DNA of 64,000 bases from Paramecium sonneborni (lineage: Eukaryota; Ciliophora; Oligohymenophorea; Peniculida; Parameciidae), in the NCBI GenBank assembly GCA_905182985.1, contig CAJJDN010000164.1:122346-186345 (forward strand), in the 5' to 3' direction. The number at the start of each line of letters is the position of its first letter. Positions within the stretch are counted from its first letter, which is position 1. This document shows, piece by piece, positions 48,958 to 60,620 of this stretch. Below the pieces are notes generated by a model. It was given only the letters and a program-made list of their open reading frames with translations, had not been told where the DNA came from and made no database searches. Both the position numbers and the translations under genes were made by a program.

Positions 48958-49721
48958 ACTAGAATTGCATCATGATATCAACTTTATAATAGTTTCAATA
49001 TATTTTTAGAAAATTCTTGTTTATTTTGTATTTCATTTTTTATATAAAATGATAATTTAAAATATTCATTTTTATTTTCATTTATAACTAAATCTTTTAT
49101 TTTAAAATTATTTAATTATTTATAATTCTTATGTTAAAAAAGTTAAAAATCTTTCACAAGTAAATTTTTGTTCTAATTTAAAAAGCTTTATTGTAAATAA
49201 TTTTATTTTTTAAGTTCTTTATCATTTTTTCTATATTCAAAAAGTAATCACTAAAATATAGATTTTTATTTATAATTATAATCTTCATTAGAATATTTAT
49301 ATTTTATTATAAGATTATCTATTATTTACATTATAAATAATAGTTTTTTTTATATTAATCTAAGTTAGAAATTAGAATTATATTAAGGATCAACTTTATG
49401 TTTTCATTATTCTTAAGTATTTCTATGACTTAGCTACATTTAAATATGAATAAGTTAAACGACAAATTTTTATTTTAAATATATTTTATAATCAAATAAG
49501 AAGTAAATCTTTACAATATATTCTTATATATAGATCAAATAAGTTTAAAATTGTGAAAATTTTCAATGATAATATTATTTAAATATTAATAATGAAATTC
49601 AATCAACCTTTATTAAGGTGCTTAGAATTTTGGCAAAATAACAAAAATAATATAAATTTTTTTAAAGGAAACTTATGAAATTAATTAATTAAATAAATTA
49701 TAAATCTAATCTATGATCAGA
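48958..49721. other. AT-rich spacer, nothing recognised
   Basis: About 760 bp between two convergent genes, extremely AT-rich with homopolymer runs. Only trivial ORFs were seen, such as a 28-codon one near 49592. No gene can be supported. Confidence 0.5.
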
Positions 49722-50637
49722 TCAATTAATTGATGATTTTGTAACTGTTTCACTAATTTTATTTCCTACAGTAGTTCCTACTCCAAAACCAAAAATTGCT
49801 CCAATTTTACCTCCCCAACTACCAATATAAGTGAATAAACCTTAAAAAAATAATTTAACTTTTTGTCTTCTTCTCATTTATACAAATTGATAAGCTTTAT
49901 TAAATTCTTGAGAATTATGTTCTTAATTATTTTACAAAGTTCCTTATTTATTATCTACTTTATCAATATTTTCCTAATCTTTTTCAAGTTATTTATCTAA
50001 TTCCCTTTATAAATTTTTAAGTGTTTCCATTTCTACTGCTATTTTTAGTAATTACTCTTCTTCCTCTTCTTTTATTCTTTTTTGTACATAAACAGTTTTT
50101 AAGATTTAATTCATTTGATCTCTTTATTCTTTAAATTCAGCATTATCTTTTGAATTTAATACATTTAAAATTAATTACAAAATTCCAGATATTTAACTAT
50201 TCATTTCAATCCATTTTTTATCATTTTTATTTTTGTTTTTTTCATAAATTCTTTTAAGTTCTACTTAAAGAATTTATAATTTTTCTTCTATTTCTTTTCT
50301 CTTATCTATAATTAATTAAGTTTTATAGTTATTAAGTAATTCATTAACCTTCTAAACATCTTCTAAAGCCTTAAATATAATTTGTATTTACTAATTTTAA
50401 TTCCACTTCTGAAATATAATTGTCTTCATAATAAATTAATCGATTTTCCAACTCAGAAAGTTTTTTATTATATTTTCTTCTTTCTAAAAAATACAATTTC
50501 GTAATTGCTTCTTTAATTACAGCTAATTATTTCCAACCATGTCCTATTTAGATTCCTTTTAGTCTTAAATCTTATTCAATTAGAATATGAGCTAAAATTT
50601 TATCAAGATTTTGTATGGCTTCCTCTAAAGAATTCAT
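49722..50637 (-). CDS. Coiled-coil protein with hydrophobic C-terminal segment
   Basis: 297 residues, one 22-nt intron (50370-50391) ending in AAG. Starts MNSLEEAIQNLDKILAHIL. A helical, charged body (DVQKVNELLNNYKTQLII, QISGILQLILNVLNS) is followed by RRRQKVKLFFQGLFTYIGSW and GGKIGAIFGFGVGTTVGNKI, a Gly-rich membrane-inserting stretch near the C-terminus. This could anchor it in a membrane. No SNARE signature was confirmed. Family unknown. Confidence 0.6.
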
Positions 50638-50911
50638 ACTAATTAATTTTAGAATAAATTATATATTATTATATATGGAATTATTCTCTACCTTAATTTA
50701 TAAGAAAATTAGTATAAGATCTTAATAAAATATATAAGTTCTTTGTATTTAAAATAATACTTAGTCCTTTATAATAATAATTATATTTTCAATGTTTTCA
50801 AAACAAATTAAATTATTGTTATAAATGATTTAAGTTATTATAACATAGTATTAAAAAGAAAAATAATTTATTTTTTCATTAATATAAAATATTTTCATCA
50901 TCTAATTAAAA

Positions 50912-52820
50912 ATGCAATAAACAAATTCTAACCGTCTACCATTCAATCCTCCTGGAAAAAAACTTGGAGTGTATCGTTTTCATAATGAGATTGGCAGAGG
51001 TAACTATGGAGTTGTAAATTAACTTGTCTATTGAATTATAGGTTTATTTAGCTAGTGATGATAAAGGAAATAAATATGCTATTAAATCAATAAAAAAGGA
51101 AATCTTTAAAGAAAATGGAGGTATTATTGGAGATTTAATCAGAAATGAAAAAAATGCACTTTTATAAGTCAAAAATAAACATATTGTGCGAATATATGAA
51201 TATATAGAATCTTTAAATTAAGCTTATATGGTATTCGAACTTTGTGATGGTAAATTACATATTTAACAAAGGTGGTAATTTTGAAAGTTATTTAACTTGG
51301 AAGAAATTTTAAATTGCTGTATATGAGGCTATATAATATTTCAAATAAATTGTATAAGGAGTATCTGCTCTACATGAAAAAAGAATTATACATAGGGATT
51401 TGAAATTAAGCAATATTTTAATGAAAGATAATTCAGCTATATTAAAAATTTCAGATTTAGGATTTTGTCATATTTTATCTGGAGATGTATATTAAAAATA
51501 AATAAAGTTTAGGAAACTCTAGTTAAATTAAATTTAGGTACAATAGGGACTAAAGCACCAGAAATAATTCAAAATAAACCGTATGATAGTTCAGTTGATA
51601 TGTTTTCTGTTGGAGTAATTTTTTATTAGTTATTATGCGATGGTCATTATCCCTTTCCACCAACAACTGAGGAAGAATACTTGTAAGAAATATTAAAAGG
51701 ACGTAAAATAGTTTAAGAGTATAATAGCTGAAAAGATAGAATTTATAACATAAAATAAAATCATTCCATAAGAACTTTAAGAATTAATAAGAAAAATGCT
51801 TCATTATAATACAGATCAAAGATTAAAATGGAGTTAAATATTTGATTGTTCTATTTTCAAACCAAGTAACAGTTTATTATTAATTTAAAAGTTCTTTAGT
51901 TAGAAACTCATTTAGGATTCAATTCAAGAATAGAAGATGTCAAAAAATTATAAGATTTCTATGTTAAAAATTAATAAAAATTAATTTCAATGGTTTCACC
52001 TAAATTTGCAGATATAACCGATTTTATTTTTCCAGATAAAACTGAAACCTAATCATAGACTTCTAAAGGATTCTCTTAATATCTAACTTCTAATGAAAAT
52101 GAATAGATAAGTAATATTAGCTTTTAAAATAAAGATGAAATCTTATTAATTTAATAGGAAAGCTGTAATATTAATGGACTTTTTGAAAAATATTTATCCA
52201 AACATAGATATCTTACTTTACATTAAATTATTTATGATCAAATACATAAAGTAAGACATTAATAAATTAAACAACCTTTATTTCCTTTGTTTATGTTATC
52301 TAAAAAGATTTTTGATTTGTAGAAGGAATTACTAAAATTGTTGGAAGAAGGTGGAAATATATTTAATTCTCCTTATTATGAAAGCTTAATTATTACTGAT
52401 TAATGGAAGTTATTAGTCAAAGAAATGTCGGATAATAAAAATTGGATTTTTTAATAGATATAGCATAATCTAAAGACTTTTTAGTTGAATATCAATCAGA
52501 AACCTGATTAAGAAAAATAAAAATATGTAGAACTTTCATGGCTTGAAGAAGCAGATGTTTATTATCCTAAAGATAATTTTGATAAGATTTATAAATCTTG
52601 TATAAATAGATATATCTAATATTTAATGGGAGAAATATTCTAAATAGAAATTGATAAAAATTAGAAGAAGGTTATCATAATATAATTAGTAAAATGCATG
52701 AGAGTTAAGGAAATATATGTTGAAGATATAAATATTTATTAACTTGAAACCTTACTTTATAATAAAGATCTAGATAAAATTTTTGAATAATCATGTGCAT
52801 TTTATGATTAAAACAATTGA
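50912..52820 (+). CDS. ULK/ATG1-like serine/threonine protein kinase
   Basis: 593 residues, five introns (28, 22, 26, 25 and 26 nt). Kinase domain about residues 18-285: EIGRGNYGVV (Gly loop), YAIKSIKKE (catalytic Lys), VFELCDGGNFESYL, IIHRDLKLSNIL (HRD loop), ISDLGFCHIL (DLG in place of DFG), GTIGTKAPEI (degenerate APE), DMFSVGVIFYQLLCDGHYPF. The DLG motif and subdomain layout are typical of ULK-type kinases. The C-terminal 300 residues are helical and unlike known EAT domains. Probably active; a role in autophagy is possible but not shown. Confidence 0.8.
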
Positions 52821-52926
52821 TAGTATATTTTCATAAATATTATTAATAGAATAAATAATATTAAAAATTCTATTAAGAAAATTAAAATGGTTTTTTTTCA
52901 TTATTATAGCATATGAATTATTTAAA

Positions 52927-53166
52927 TCATTAACCACCTCTCAATCTTAAAACTAAGTGAAGTGTAGATTCTTTTTAAATGTTATAATCTGCAAGAGTTC
53001 TTCCATCTTCTAATTATTTTCCTGCAAAAATAAGTCTTTATTAATCAGGGGGAATTCCTTCCTTATCTTAGATTTTAGCTTTAACATTATCAATAGTATC
53101 ATGTGCTTCAACCTCAAGAGTTATTGTCTTTCCTGTTAATGTTTTGACGAATATTTAAATTGGCAT
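52927..53166 (-). CDS. Ubiquitin, single unit with modified ends
   Basis: 79 codons plus one stop codon, no intron. It starts MPIQIFVKTLTGKTITLEVE where ubiquitin starts MQIFVK, so Met1 is replaced by Ile behind an extra Met-Pro. It ends LRLRGGQ, one residue beyond the functional Gly-Gly. Other changes: Pro19 to Ala, Ser20 to His, Glu24 to Asp, Ser57 to Ala. All seven lysines, Leu8, Ile44, Val70 and the RGG end are kept, so it is ubiquitin rather than NEDD8. A C-terminal extra residue is normal for a precursor that must be trimmed. Confidence 0.95.
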
Positions 53167-53461
53167 TGTTTTTTATTATATTCCTATAAATTTTAACCTG
53201 CTTTTCAATTATTCAAATTTTGTTCAATTCTGAATATCTATTGCAGTCATTCTGATAAATACTTAATTATTTAATTAAGAAAATAGTTTTGTTTAATTAG
53301 ATATTTTTAATATTTTTAATCATTTTTTAAAATTATTTTATTTTATTTAAATTTATGGATTTGGTTTTACTAATTGTAATAAAACTGATTAATAAATAAA
53401 AAGCTTTAACTTAAACTTTATTTTTATTCTTAAGAAAATTTTTAAATATCATTTTTCAATA

Positions 53462-53921
53462 ATGAAAGAGTTTTTGAATCAAAAACTAAAATTTGAGATT
53501 AAAAAAAAAATAAGAAATCGATAAATTAAAAGATTTCTTTAAATTTTTTTATAAATTTGGCCTAAGAAACTAAAATAGAAAGAGTTTTGATACTATAAAT
53601 TATTAAAAGTGGATAAATCAATAAACAGTAATAGAAAAAGAACTAAAAAAAACTCTGTACATTAAGATAAAAAATGGAAAGCTATAACAATTTAATGAAA
53701 AGGAATTCGAACTTGAATAAAAGATCCATATTTAACTGGAAAAGACTTAAGGAATGTTTTTTTCTGTATGAGTAGCCAAAGAAACTTTAATTGAATAATC
53801 AAGATAAAAACAATAGGGTGAAATCATTTAAAAAATCATCCATATTTTAATTTAATTGCATTATTTCGAAGCTTACCCAATTGGACAATCATAAATGAAT
53901 CTTCTATTAAAATTTGGGTGA
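53462..53921 (+). pseudogene. Broken hypothetical gene (frameshift and in-frame TGA)
   Basis: A coding-like frame starts MKEFLNQKLKFEIKKK at 53462, changes frame at a run of ten A (53501-53510) and then continues naturally (QEIDKLKDFFKFFYKFGLRN, ELKKTLYIKIKNGKLQQF). It meets a TGA at 53769-53771 inside GMFFSV/VAKETLIEQ and ends ILIQLHYFEAYPIGQSQ..LLLKFG at TGA 53919. The A-run shift may be a sequencing error; the TGA is not explained by any short intron. A decayed gene is the simplest reading. No family recognised. Confidence 0.45.
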
Positions 53922-54218
53922 ATTATAAATAGATAGTAAGTAATATAATAAGAAATATTTGATATTTTATAATTTATTTCTTATTTAAAATAGAGGATTT
54001 CTAAGTTTTATTCTAATTATTGATAATAATTAATTGGGATTAGACATTTAAAATGATATTTAAAAAAAATCAAATTATTCTCCATAGTTTTAAGGTTTAA
54101 AAATAAAGAATTAAATCTATTTAATTTATATATGAATTGAATTAATTAAAAAGTAGGGGTAGATTAGAGCTATATATGATTAATTATATAATTTAAATAT
54201 ACTTTTTGTTTAATTCTG

Positions 54219-54782
54219 ATGTCACAAGTGATGCTAGTTTTAGGTCCAAATAAGGTAGGAAAAAGCAGTTTAATTGATTCATTAACTTATGGATAATTCC
54301 ATCGAGAATTTTATCCATAAGATATTCATTTTTAAGTTAAATTAGCTAAAACAGCATAACACAGAGTTTATGAAGTATAATCAATAGAATGGGATGGAAA
54401 ACCTTTGGGATTGGTATAATTCTATTCAAATGTAGCTGATTTAATATTGATAGTTGTTAATATTTGTGGTTGTTATGAATAAATGGATTAGGTTCATGAT
54501 ATATATTAGACTTTACCAATTACAAATAATAAATAATAAATAGTATTAATCGGTAATTTGAACGGATAAAATAAAAGAAATCAATAACTATGTTAGAGTT
54601 TAAGTTTATTTGCAAAATTAAATGATCTTAAACTTTATGAACTAGATAGCACAAACATTATGAATGTCTAAATAGAATTCAATTTCATTACGTAACCATA
54701 TTCAATTTTTGATGATATTTGGAATAGAAATTAAACTTATGTTACATAATTTATGTCCTAAACTGTATCATTATTCAATTGA
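54219..54782 (+). CDS. Small GTPase-like P-loop protein
   Basis: 187 residues, intronless. Walker A LVLGPNKVGKSSLIDSL is near the N-terminus. The region where DxxG is expected reads SIEWDGKPLGLVQFYS. ADLILIVVNICGCYEQMDQV fits the strand before the NKxD region, and VLIGNLNGQNKR stands where NKxD should be. The Ras-like order is thus kept but the guanine-specificity motifs are degenerate. It may bind nucleotide weakly or serve as a scaffold, like RABL or IFT22-type proteins. No prenylation motif. Confidence 0.6.
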
Positions 54783-55581
54783 TAACTTATGATTTATTCC
54801 ATAAATATAAAAGTAAGATAATCCCTAAATGTAATCTAATCTGAATCAAGATAACATTTTTATTGAACTATAATCTTCAATTTCTATTCTTCAAAATTTC
54901 TTATTTAAAATGTTTTTCTTTAGAATATACAAAACTCTAGAAGATATTGATATATATATTAAAAAGGTGGAGAAAATTAATATTGTTAAGTTTCTTTGTA
55001 AATTAAAATTAATCATGAAAGTTCTTATATGAGGGATAATTATAAATTAAAAGAAGTTTAAAAAGAGAAATTATTGATATTATATCTCTTTAGTTTAAAT
55101 AGTTTGTTAATTCTTTGAGTTTGAGTTTTCATAACATATAACGAAATAAATTTATGTATTATTATTTAAAGAATTATATATATAAACTCATAATTTGGAG
55201 TTTTATAATTTATTAGATGCCTTTATAAGTTAAAAATTTAGATAAATAGATAAAATTTTCTCTTCTTTTTTTAATATCATTGCTAAACTCTATTCAAATT
55301 ATTTTTTACTTATTATAATTCTCATCTATTAATATTTCACTAAATTCATATTTAAATTCTGTTACTTATAGTAAATTGTTTGATTTATTTAAAAAAATCT
55401 ATAAATTTTTTATTTTTGTTTTGTGCATTATGCAAGATTTAAACTAAAGTAAATCATTAGTTTATCAATTATTATTTCTTTTGTGATTCTTTCTTTAGTT
55501 AGAAAAAAAAAAAGTTTTGGTCAAATTATATAATTTTAAATATTTATATTGAAACATTAGGTTAAATTAATTAAAGAAAGA
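54783..55581. other. Spacer with a short coding-like piece
   Basis: About 800 bp. A 40-codon ORF at 54910-55032 (MFFFRIYKTLEDIDIYIKKV) and a following piece (RDNYKLKEVQKEKLLIL, to about 55120) have protein-like composition and might be exons of a small plus-strand gene. The remainder is AT-rich with no recognisable signal. Confidence 0.3.
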
Positions 55582-56028
55582 TCAACTAATCACAGTCTAA
55601 TTTTCAAGTTTAGTTCTTTATCTTCTCTTATTTCTTGAAAATAGTTTTATTTCTTTTTATGAAACTTGACCTTCAATGTCCTTCACTGTAACTACATTGT
55701 TGAAATGTACAGACTTTTTAAGATTAAAATCATTTTGGTAATAATCATGATTATTCAGATATTTTGGCCTTTCAGTATTGAGATTATATAAAAGGTCATC
55801 AAATTTATCTTTAAACTTTTTTTCTGATTTAAAGTGTTCTGTATTTATTTCTTTTCTCGTTGTAGGTGCAATATCAGGGAAAAATCCCCATTACTTTAAA
55901 ATCTGTTCTCCCATTTTACTTAATTATGGTGATTTTTCTTTCACCGGACTTAGTTATTAACTAACTAATAAAGGTAGGCTTGGAGTGTGTGAATGATGGG
56001 AGTACAATTTTAAATCAGATTGTTTCAT
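55582..56028 (-). CDS. Small hypothetical protein with possible PP1-docking motif
   Basis: 148 residues, no intron, ATG at 56028 (MKQSDLKLYSHHSHTPSLP). Disordered N-terminus with SP sites, then LKQWGFFPDIAPTTRKE, a charged middle and NLKKSVHFNNVVTVKDIEG. The last segment contains K-S-V-H-F, a match to the RVxF motif used to dock protein phosphatase 1, followed by a basic tail (RNKRRQRTK). The docking role is an inference from a short motif. No other domain. Confidence 0.6.
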
Positions 56029-56345
56029 ATGAGATTTAGGTTCATAGTGATATCTCATATACATCTTCAATAATTATAATAATATATGATTTATACCTGT
56101 GTATTATATATTAAGTCTTAAAAAATAAAGAACATATAATTTTAACATTATACTCAATAAGTTGTCATTAGAGATATTTAATAATTTATTTATTTAATGT
56201 ATTTTCTGAATAACTATTTTTAATAATATCAATAATCCTCATAATCTAGCAAACATAAAAATTATGAATTATTCAAATTATTGCTTATAATTAATTTTTG
56301 TATTTTTTTGTAAATAATTATTATATATATAATTGTTTTTAAAGA

Positions 56346-56839
56346 ATGAGTGATAAAAAGTTTTAAGAATTAAGTGATAAAAGGCAAAGTCTTGAGAATG
56401 AGTTAAAAATTTTAGAAAAATAAATATTTGATTTAGAAACCAAATATTTAGAAGAAACAGCTGCAACAGGAAATGTGATTAAAGGATGGGAAGGATATAC
56501 AACAATAAAAAGTGGGAAATTAAATGGGAATGTTCCTAGAAAAACTAAAGCGAATACCAATGATCGTATATTTTCATAAAGTAGCAAAACATCACCATTT
56601 GTAATAATTATATTAATATAAGTATTAAATTACAGAAACTGTTGTTGAAGAGCCAAAGAGTCCTAAAAGTCCATAATTTAGACCTAAAAGAATAAAAAAA
56701 AGGAAAAATTATTTATATAAAAAAGAGTATTTTTTAAAATAATTTTTTTAGTGATGTTGTTGAAAATTCCTAAGGAAGTTCTTCAGAGGATTTTTAATAG
56801 GATTAAATTAAAAAAGTTAAAGGGTCCAAGAAAATGTGA
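56346..56839 (+). CDS. MEAF6: EAF6-like subunit of NuA4/MYST histone acetyltransferase
   Basis: 148 residues, two introns (22 nt ending AAG, 25 nt ending TAG). The N-terminal coiled coil KFQELSDKRQSLENELKILE is followed by the family signature IFDLETKYLEETAATGNVIK and GWEGYTT, then NDRIFSQSSKTSPF. These match the Eaf6/MEAF6 blocks (IYxFExxYLEDT..GNIIRGWD.Y, ..RLFSxSSxTS). The C-terminus is Ser/Lys-rich (PKSPKSPQFRPKRIKKRK). EAF6 is a small shared subunit of NuA4, HBO1 and MOZ complexes in the nucleus. Confidence 0.88.
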
Positions 56840-57087
56840 AATAATATCTATTATATGTGTTATTATTACATTTGATTGTTAATAGATTTTATAATATATT
56901 TATCAAAAATGTAATTCTAGTTATTAATATGACTATTATAATTTTGAAGTTTTGTAAAATACAAATAATTGTATTAATTATATAAGTATGCATTTATAAA
57001 AGTAAGAATGTTAAAATAAATATAATATATATAATGAAATAGAAATATATAAATATAAACATAATAGTTTTAAATAAAGTAGTATCA

Positions 57088-58090
57088 ATGTGGAATAATA
57101 GAATCAATAATGATTCATTTATTGAATAAAATCAAGTTTTGGATTATTTAATAAGAAAATATTATGAATTAGATAATTTTGATATCAATAATTATTTCAT
57201 TTAGTTAAGCTTGCTAAAGGAAATAGTTAAGATGTGAAGACCTTAATGATTAGATTTCATGTGAATCTGTTTCATTAAATGTGGTTAATTGTTAATGGAA
57301 TCAAGAAAGGAATTAGTGTAAATTAATGAATGCAAATTGCAATTATTATGATAATCAAGATTTATGTGAAAGATAGAATGAATGTGGTTGGATTGAAATG
57401 AGTTGTTAGAAAAAACTAATGTAAAGTATAATTATATTAATTTAAAGGAAATTAATAGGTATAACTTGTGAGGATATTATTTCATATACATAATGTATTG
57501 GAATGAAAGAATATTACTTTGCCTGCACTTGGGAACATAATAAATGCGTATCCATATCAAAATGCAATTAAATCAATGATTTTATGTAGTGTAGAAATTC
57601 GAGATTAAAAGATAGGTAAATAATATATATATATTTATAGATGTTAATTGGTAATTAATGGTGAACCATCATATATGGAAAAATAATATTTTTACCTTGG
57701 AGATTTATTTGATGAATATGAATGTAGAGCAAAGGATTGTAAATATAATTAATTTAATACATGTGCCAATTTTGTGAATGGAAGAAGATGTTTCTAATAT
57801 TTTGGTGAATGTACTTAATGTTCATATTTTACAACTTATTAATCTTGCTTAGAAACTAATTAATGTACTTGGGAGAATGATATTTGTAGAAATATATTGT
57901 ATTTCATTTCAATTATTTATATATTAGGTGTTCTGATTTTAAAGGAAAGAAACTGTGCCAATCAAAACCATTTTGCTTATTTAATGATGCTAATTTATAA
58001 TGTGAAACAAGAATAGATAATTAATTGTATTGCTATGCTTATGATATTCCATCTGATCCTATTAAATCAAAAATTAAAGTTGAAATCTGA
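57088..58090 (+). CDS. Cysteine-rich repeat protein
   Basis: 306 residues, three introns (28, 25 and 29 nt). After a 45-residue start (MWNNRINNDSFIEQNQVL) it becomes very Cys-rich, with Cys every 5-15 residues and Trp between them: NCQWNQERNQC, CERQNECGWIEMSCQ, CTWENDICRN, CQSKPFCLFND. The CxW/CTW spacing is like ciliate surface-protein repeats. No signal peptide is visible at the chosen ATG, so the true start may be upstream or the protein is not secreted. The Cys pattern implies disulfides and hence export. Confidence 0.65.
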
Positions 58091-58270
58091 AAAGTATGTT
58101 GATTATTATTTTTTTTATCCTTGTATAGATATCTTTTTAATTGTCTTTTTTTTAATAAGTTTATTTTAGAGAGAATTCAACTTACAATAGTTGTTTCTAA
58201 ATTCATTATAATTATGATATCAAAATATACAAAAGAGTTTAAATATTATATTTATTTTTAATAAAGTTAT

Positions 58271-58924
58271 TCATTGATTTTATTATCTAATAGCTTATAG
58301 ATATTTTGTTATTTATTTATTAAATATTGTCATCAATTTGCATAATTTTACATTTAATAATAATCTTTTGTAAGTTCTCTTATACCATTTATATAAAATA
58401 GTTTTCTTTTTTGCTTTCTATATCTAAAATATTTTATATAAAGTAAATAATATTCTTTAATTATTTCTATGAATTTTCACTAATGCATTACATACTTTTT
58501 TTGTTTTTAAACTTGATTGTTTTTTGCCTGTTGAACTTGTCTTAAATTCACTAACTGAATATTTTGGAGATTTTAAACTGTTGCTAAATGTTGGAGAAGA
58601 AATTAACGACTAATTCATTTTGTTATATTTATATAATTTACTCCACTTACACAAAGCTTTCATTAATATTTTCTAATTTTAACATTCTTGTATTAATTTC
58701 ATTCTCTTATTATCAACAGCGATTTTTTCATAAATATGAATAAATGCAAAATTTAGTAATTAAGATCTTATTTTTTAAAAACAAGCTTCTAATTAAAAGA
58801 ATGATTCTTTTTTATAGAGATTTCGTCTTTATTCCTTAACTTTGAAATATGATACATGACTAGTTCTTGGAATTTAACGAACCGGAGACTTTGATCTTGA
58901 ACGTAAAATTTAATTAAAATTCAT
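58271..58924 (-). CDS. Basic helical protein, possibly Sfi1-like
   Basis: 217 residues, intronless, ATG at 58924 (MNFNQILRSRSKSPVRQIPR). Strongly basic. It contains ILMKALCKWSKLYKYNK and KKTILYKWYKRTYKRLLL, helices with a central Trp like centrin-binding Sfi1 repeats (LxxxFxxWK). The spacer is Ser-rich (SSPTFSNSLKSPKYSVSEF). Only two repeat-like units are seen, so the Sfi1 link is tentative. Ends KYLQAIRQQNQ at TGA 58271-58273. Confidence 0.55.
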
Positions 58925-59387
58925 ATAAACATATAAATTTTGTTTTTTCAATAAATTCAATCATAAAATGAAAAATTTGCATTTATCTTTTACTAAGCAG
59001 TAAACTATTTAAAATAAATTCTAAATAACAATTATGGTCAATTTTATCAAAAAAATACTTGATAAATTATAAAGAATTTAACATATAAATATTATATCAA
59101 TTATTGATTAAATTTATTAAAATAATAAAATTTAAGTCAATTATAAATTTTAGTATGAGAATAGAGCTTTAAACTTAATTTTGAGGATTTAATTTAGATT
59201 ATTAAAAAGTAAACTAAAATTTGACAGAAAATAAGGAAATAAATAGGTAGATACAATCAAATATAAATAAAATATTAAAATTATTTTTTATATGTATTTG
59301 ATTCTACATAAATCGATTTATTATCACCTAAAAAGGATTAAGACTTATATTATATTTGAATTAATTCTATAAATTGATTGCTTTAGC
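58925..59387. other. AT-rich spacer, nothing recognised
   Basis: About 460 bp downstream of no clear gene and upstream of the basic helical protein. Homopolymer-rich; no frame of convincing composition was found. Confidence 0.5.
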
Positions 59388-59660
59388 ATGGAGAATAAGA
59401 AATAAAAATTCATAAATAAGCAGTCCATGGTTTTTGTTAAAGAAAACTTTAAAGTGATTATACGAAGATTATTTTAATATGTTGAAATTTTCAAATGCAA
59501 TTAAAAAATCGAAATTTTCTTAAATTTTTTGATTATCTAAATAATTAAAATTTTAACCATATATATTTGTTTGAAAAATAGCTTTACCAATTATATTTAT
59601 TATGATTTTATTATAAGTATCTGCTTATGGTTTATTTATATATATTACATTCCATCTTGA
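59388..59660 (+). CDS. Weak hypothetical ORF
   Basis: 90 codons, open under the ciliate code (MENKKQKFINKQSMVFVKEN), rich in Ile and Phe with several hydrophobic stretches. It lies tail-to-tail with METTL16. The hydrophobic composition is what AT-rich noncoding DNA also gives, so this may be chance. Confidence 0.2.
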
Positions 59661-59767
59661 TGAAAGAAATACTAAATAACATAATTAATGTTTAAAAAAT
59701 ATTTTTGTTGATTATTTAATAAGTATATTAATAAAGAAAATATTTATAGAAAATTTGTCAAAGTTAA

Positions 59768-60565
59768 TCATTATAATTTTGTTGATGATAATAATAATTA
59801 TTATTATTATTTTTATTATTATTATTATTTCCATCCTAAAGCAAATCTAATATTATTTCCTTAATGCAATTCAACTTTATCAGGAATGTCTAGGAATGAA
59901 TTAAGACTAGATTTTCTACCAAGGATAGTTGTATATAAACAATTTAAGTTTGAGTTTTGTAGCATTCTTTTAACAAATTCTACTTCTCCTCCTTCTACAA
60001 ATGTTTCTTAATTTTGAATAATTCGATTATATTCTCTTTCTTCCTGATAGTCATAAAATGGAGGATTACAAACGGTTACCATACCATCTTGTAAGAATTA
60101 AAATAAATCTCCAACTTTGAATTCAGCTTGTATATTATTGATTTTTGCAATAGATTGTGCATGAATAATAGCTTATTCAGATGTATCAATTCCAATTCCT
60201 TTCCAACCATATAATCTATATGCTAAGAAAATCAAAACACCTGAAAAGCCTGTTCCAATATCATATAGATAAGTAATAGGAAATGAATGTTTATCTACTT
60301 ATTATTTAACCCATTCTATATAATTTAATCTACATCCTAGAGCAGGAATCATTTGAGTTAATGGAATAGAAAATTCTTGAATTTTAAAATAATAATCCAT
60401 GATGCATCGATTCAATTCATTAAGTGCATTTTGATTATTGTAATCAATAATAGTTTCTCCTTTAGTACTAATTTTAATATATTTTCTAAATTGAGGGTAA
60501 TGTTGAGCAAGAGTGTTATTGTTAAATTTGTGTTTGAGTTTTTTAATTTACTTTTTTTAGATCAT
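59768..60565 (-). CDS. METTL16: METTL16-like RNA N6-adenine methyltransferase
   Basis: 265 residues, intronless. The SAM-binding motif YLYDIGTGFSGVLIFLAYR is followed by IGIDTSEQAIIHAQ. The catalytic tetrapeptide is in VTVCNPPFYD (NPPF), and the family block EGGEVEFVKRML with TTILGRKSSLNSF and FALGWK closes the domain. The NPPF and EGGExEFVKR blocks are diagnostic of METTL16, which methylates U6 snRNA and hairpin RNAs. Only the catalytic domain is present; the vertebrate C-terminal domains are absent. After GWK the frame runs into a (TAA)n tract read as polyglutamine, then LLLSSTKLQ. Confidence 0.88.
59787..59828. repeat. (TAA/TTA)n trinucleotide tract
   Basis: A run of ataataataatt/attattatt units. 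On the minus strand and in frame with METTL16 it reads TAA repeats, hence glutamines, then TTA repeats, hence leucines. In any standard-code organism this would be a chain of stops. Confidence 0.8.
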
Positions 60566-60620
60566 TAGCACAAAAATGAAGTAGTATTTGTATTTAAATA
60601 TTAAATTAAGCATAAAAAGA

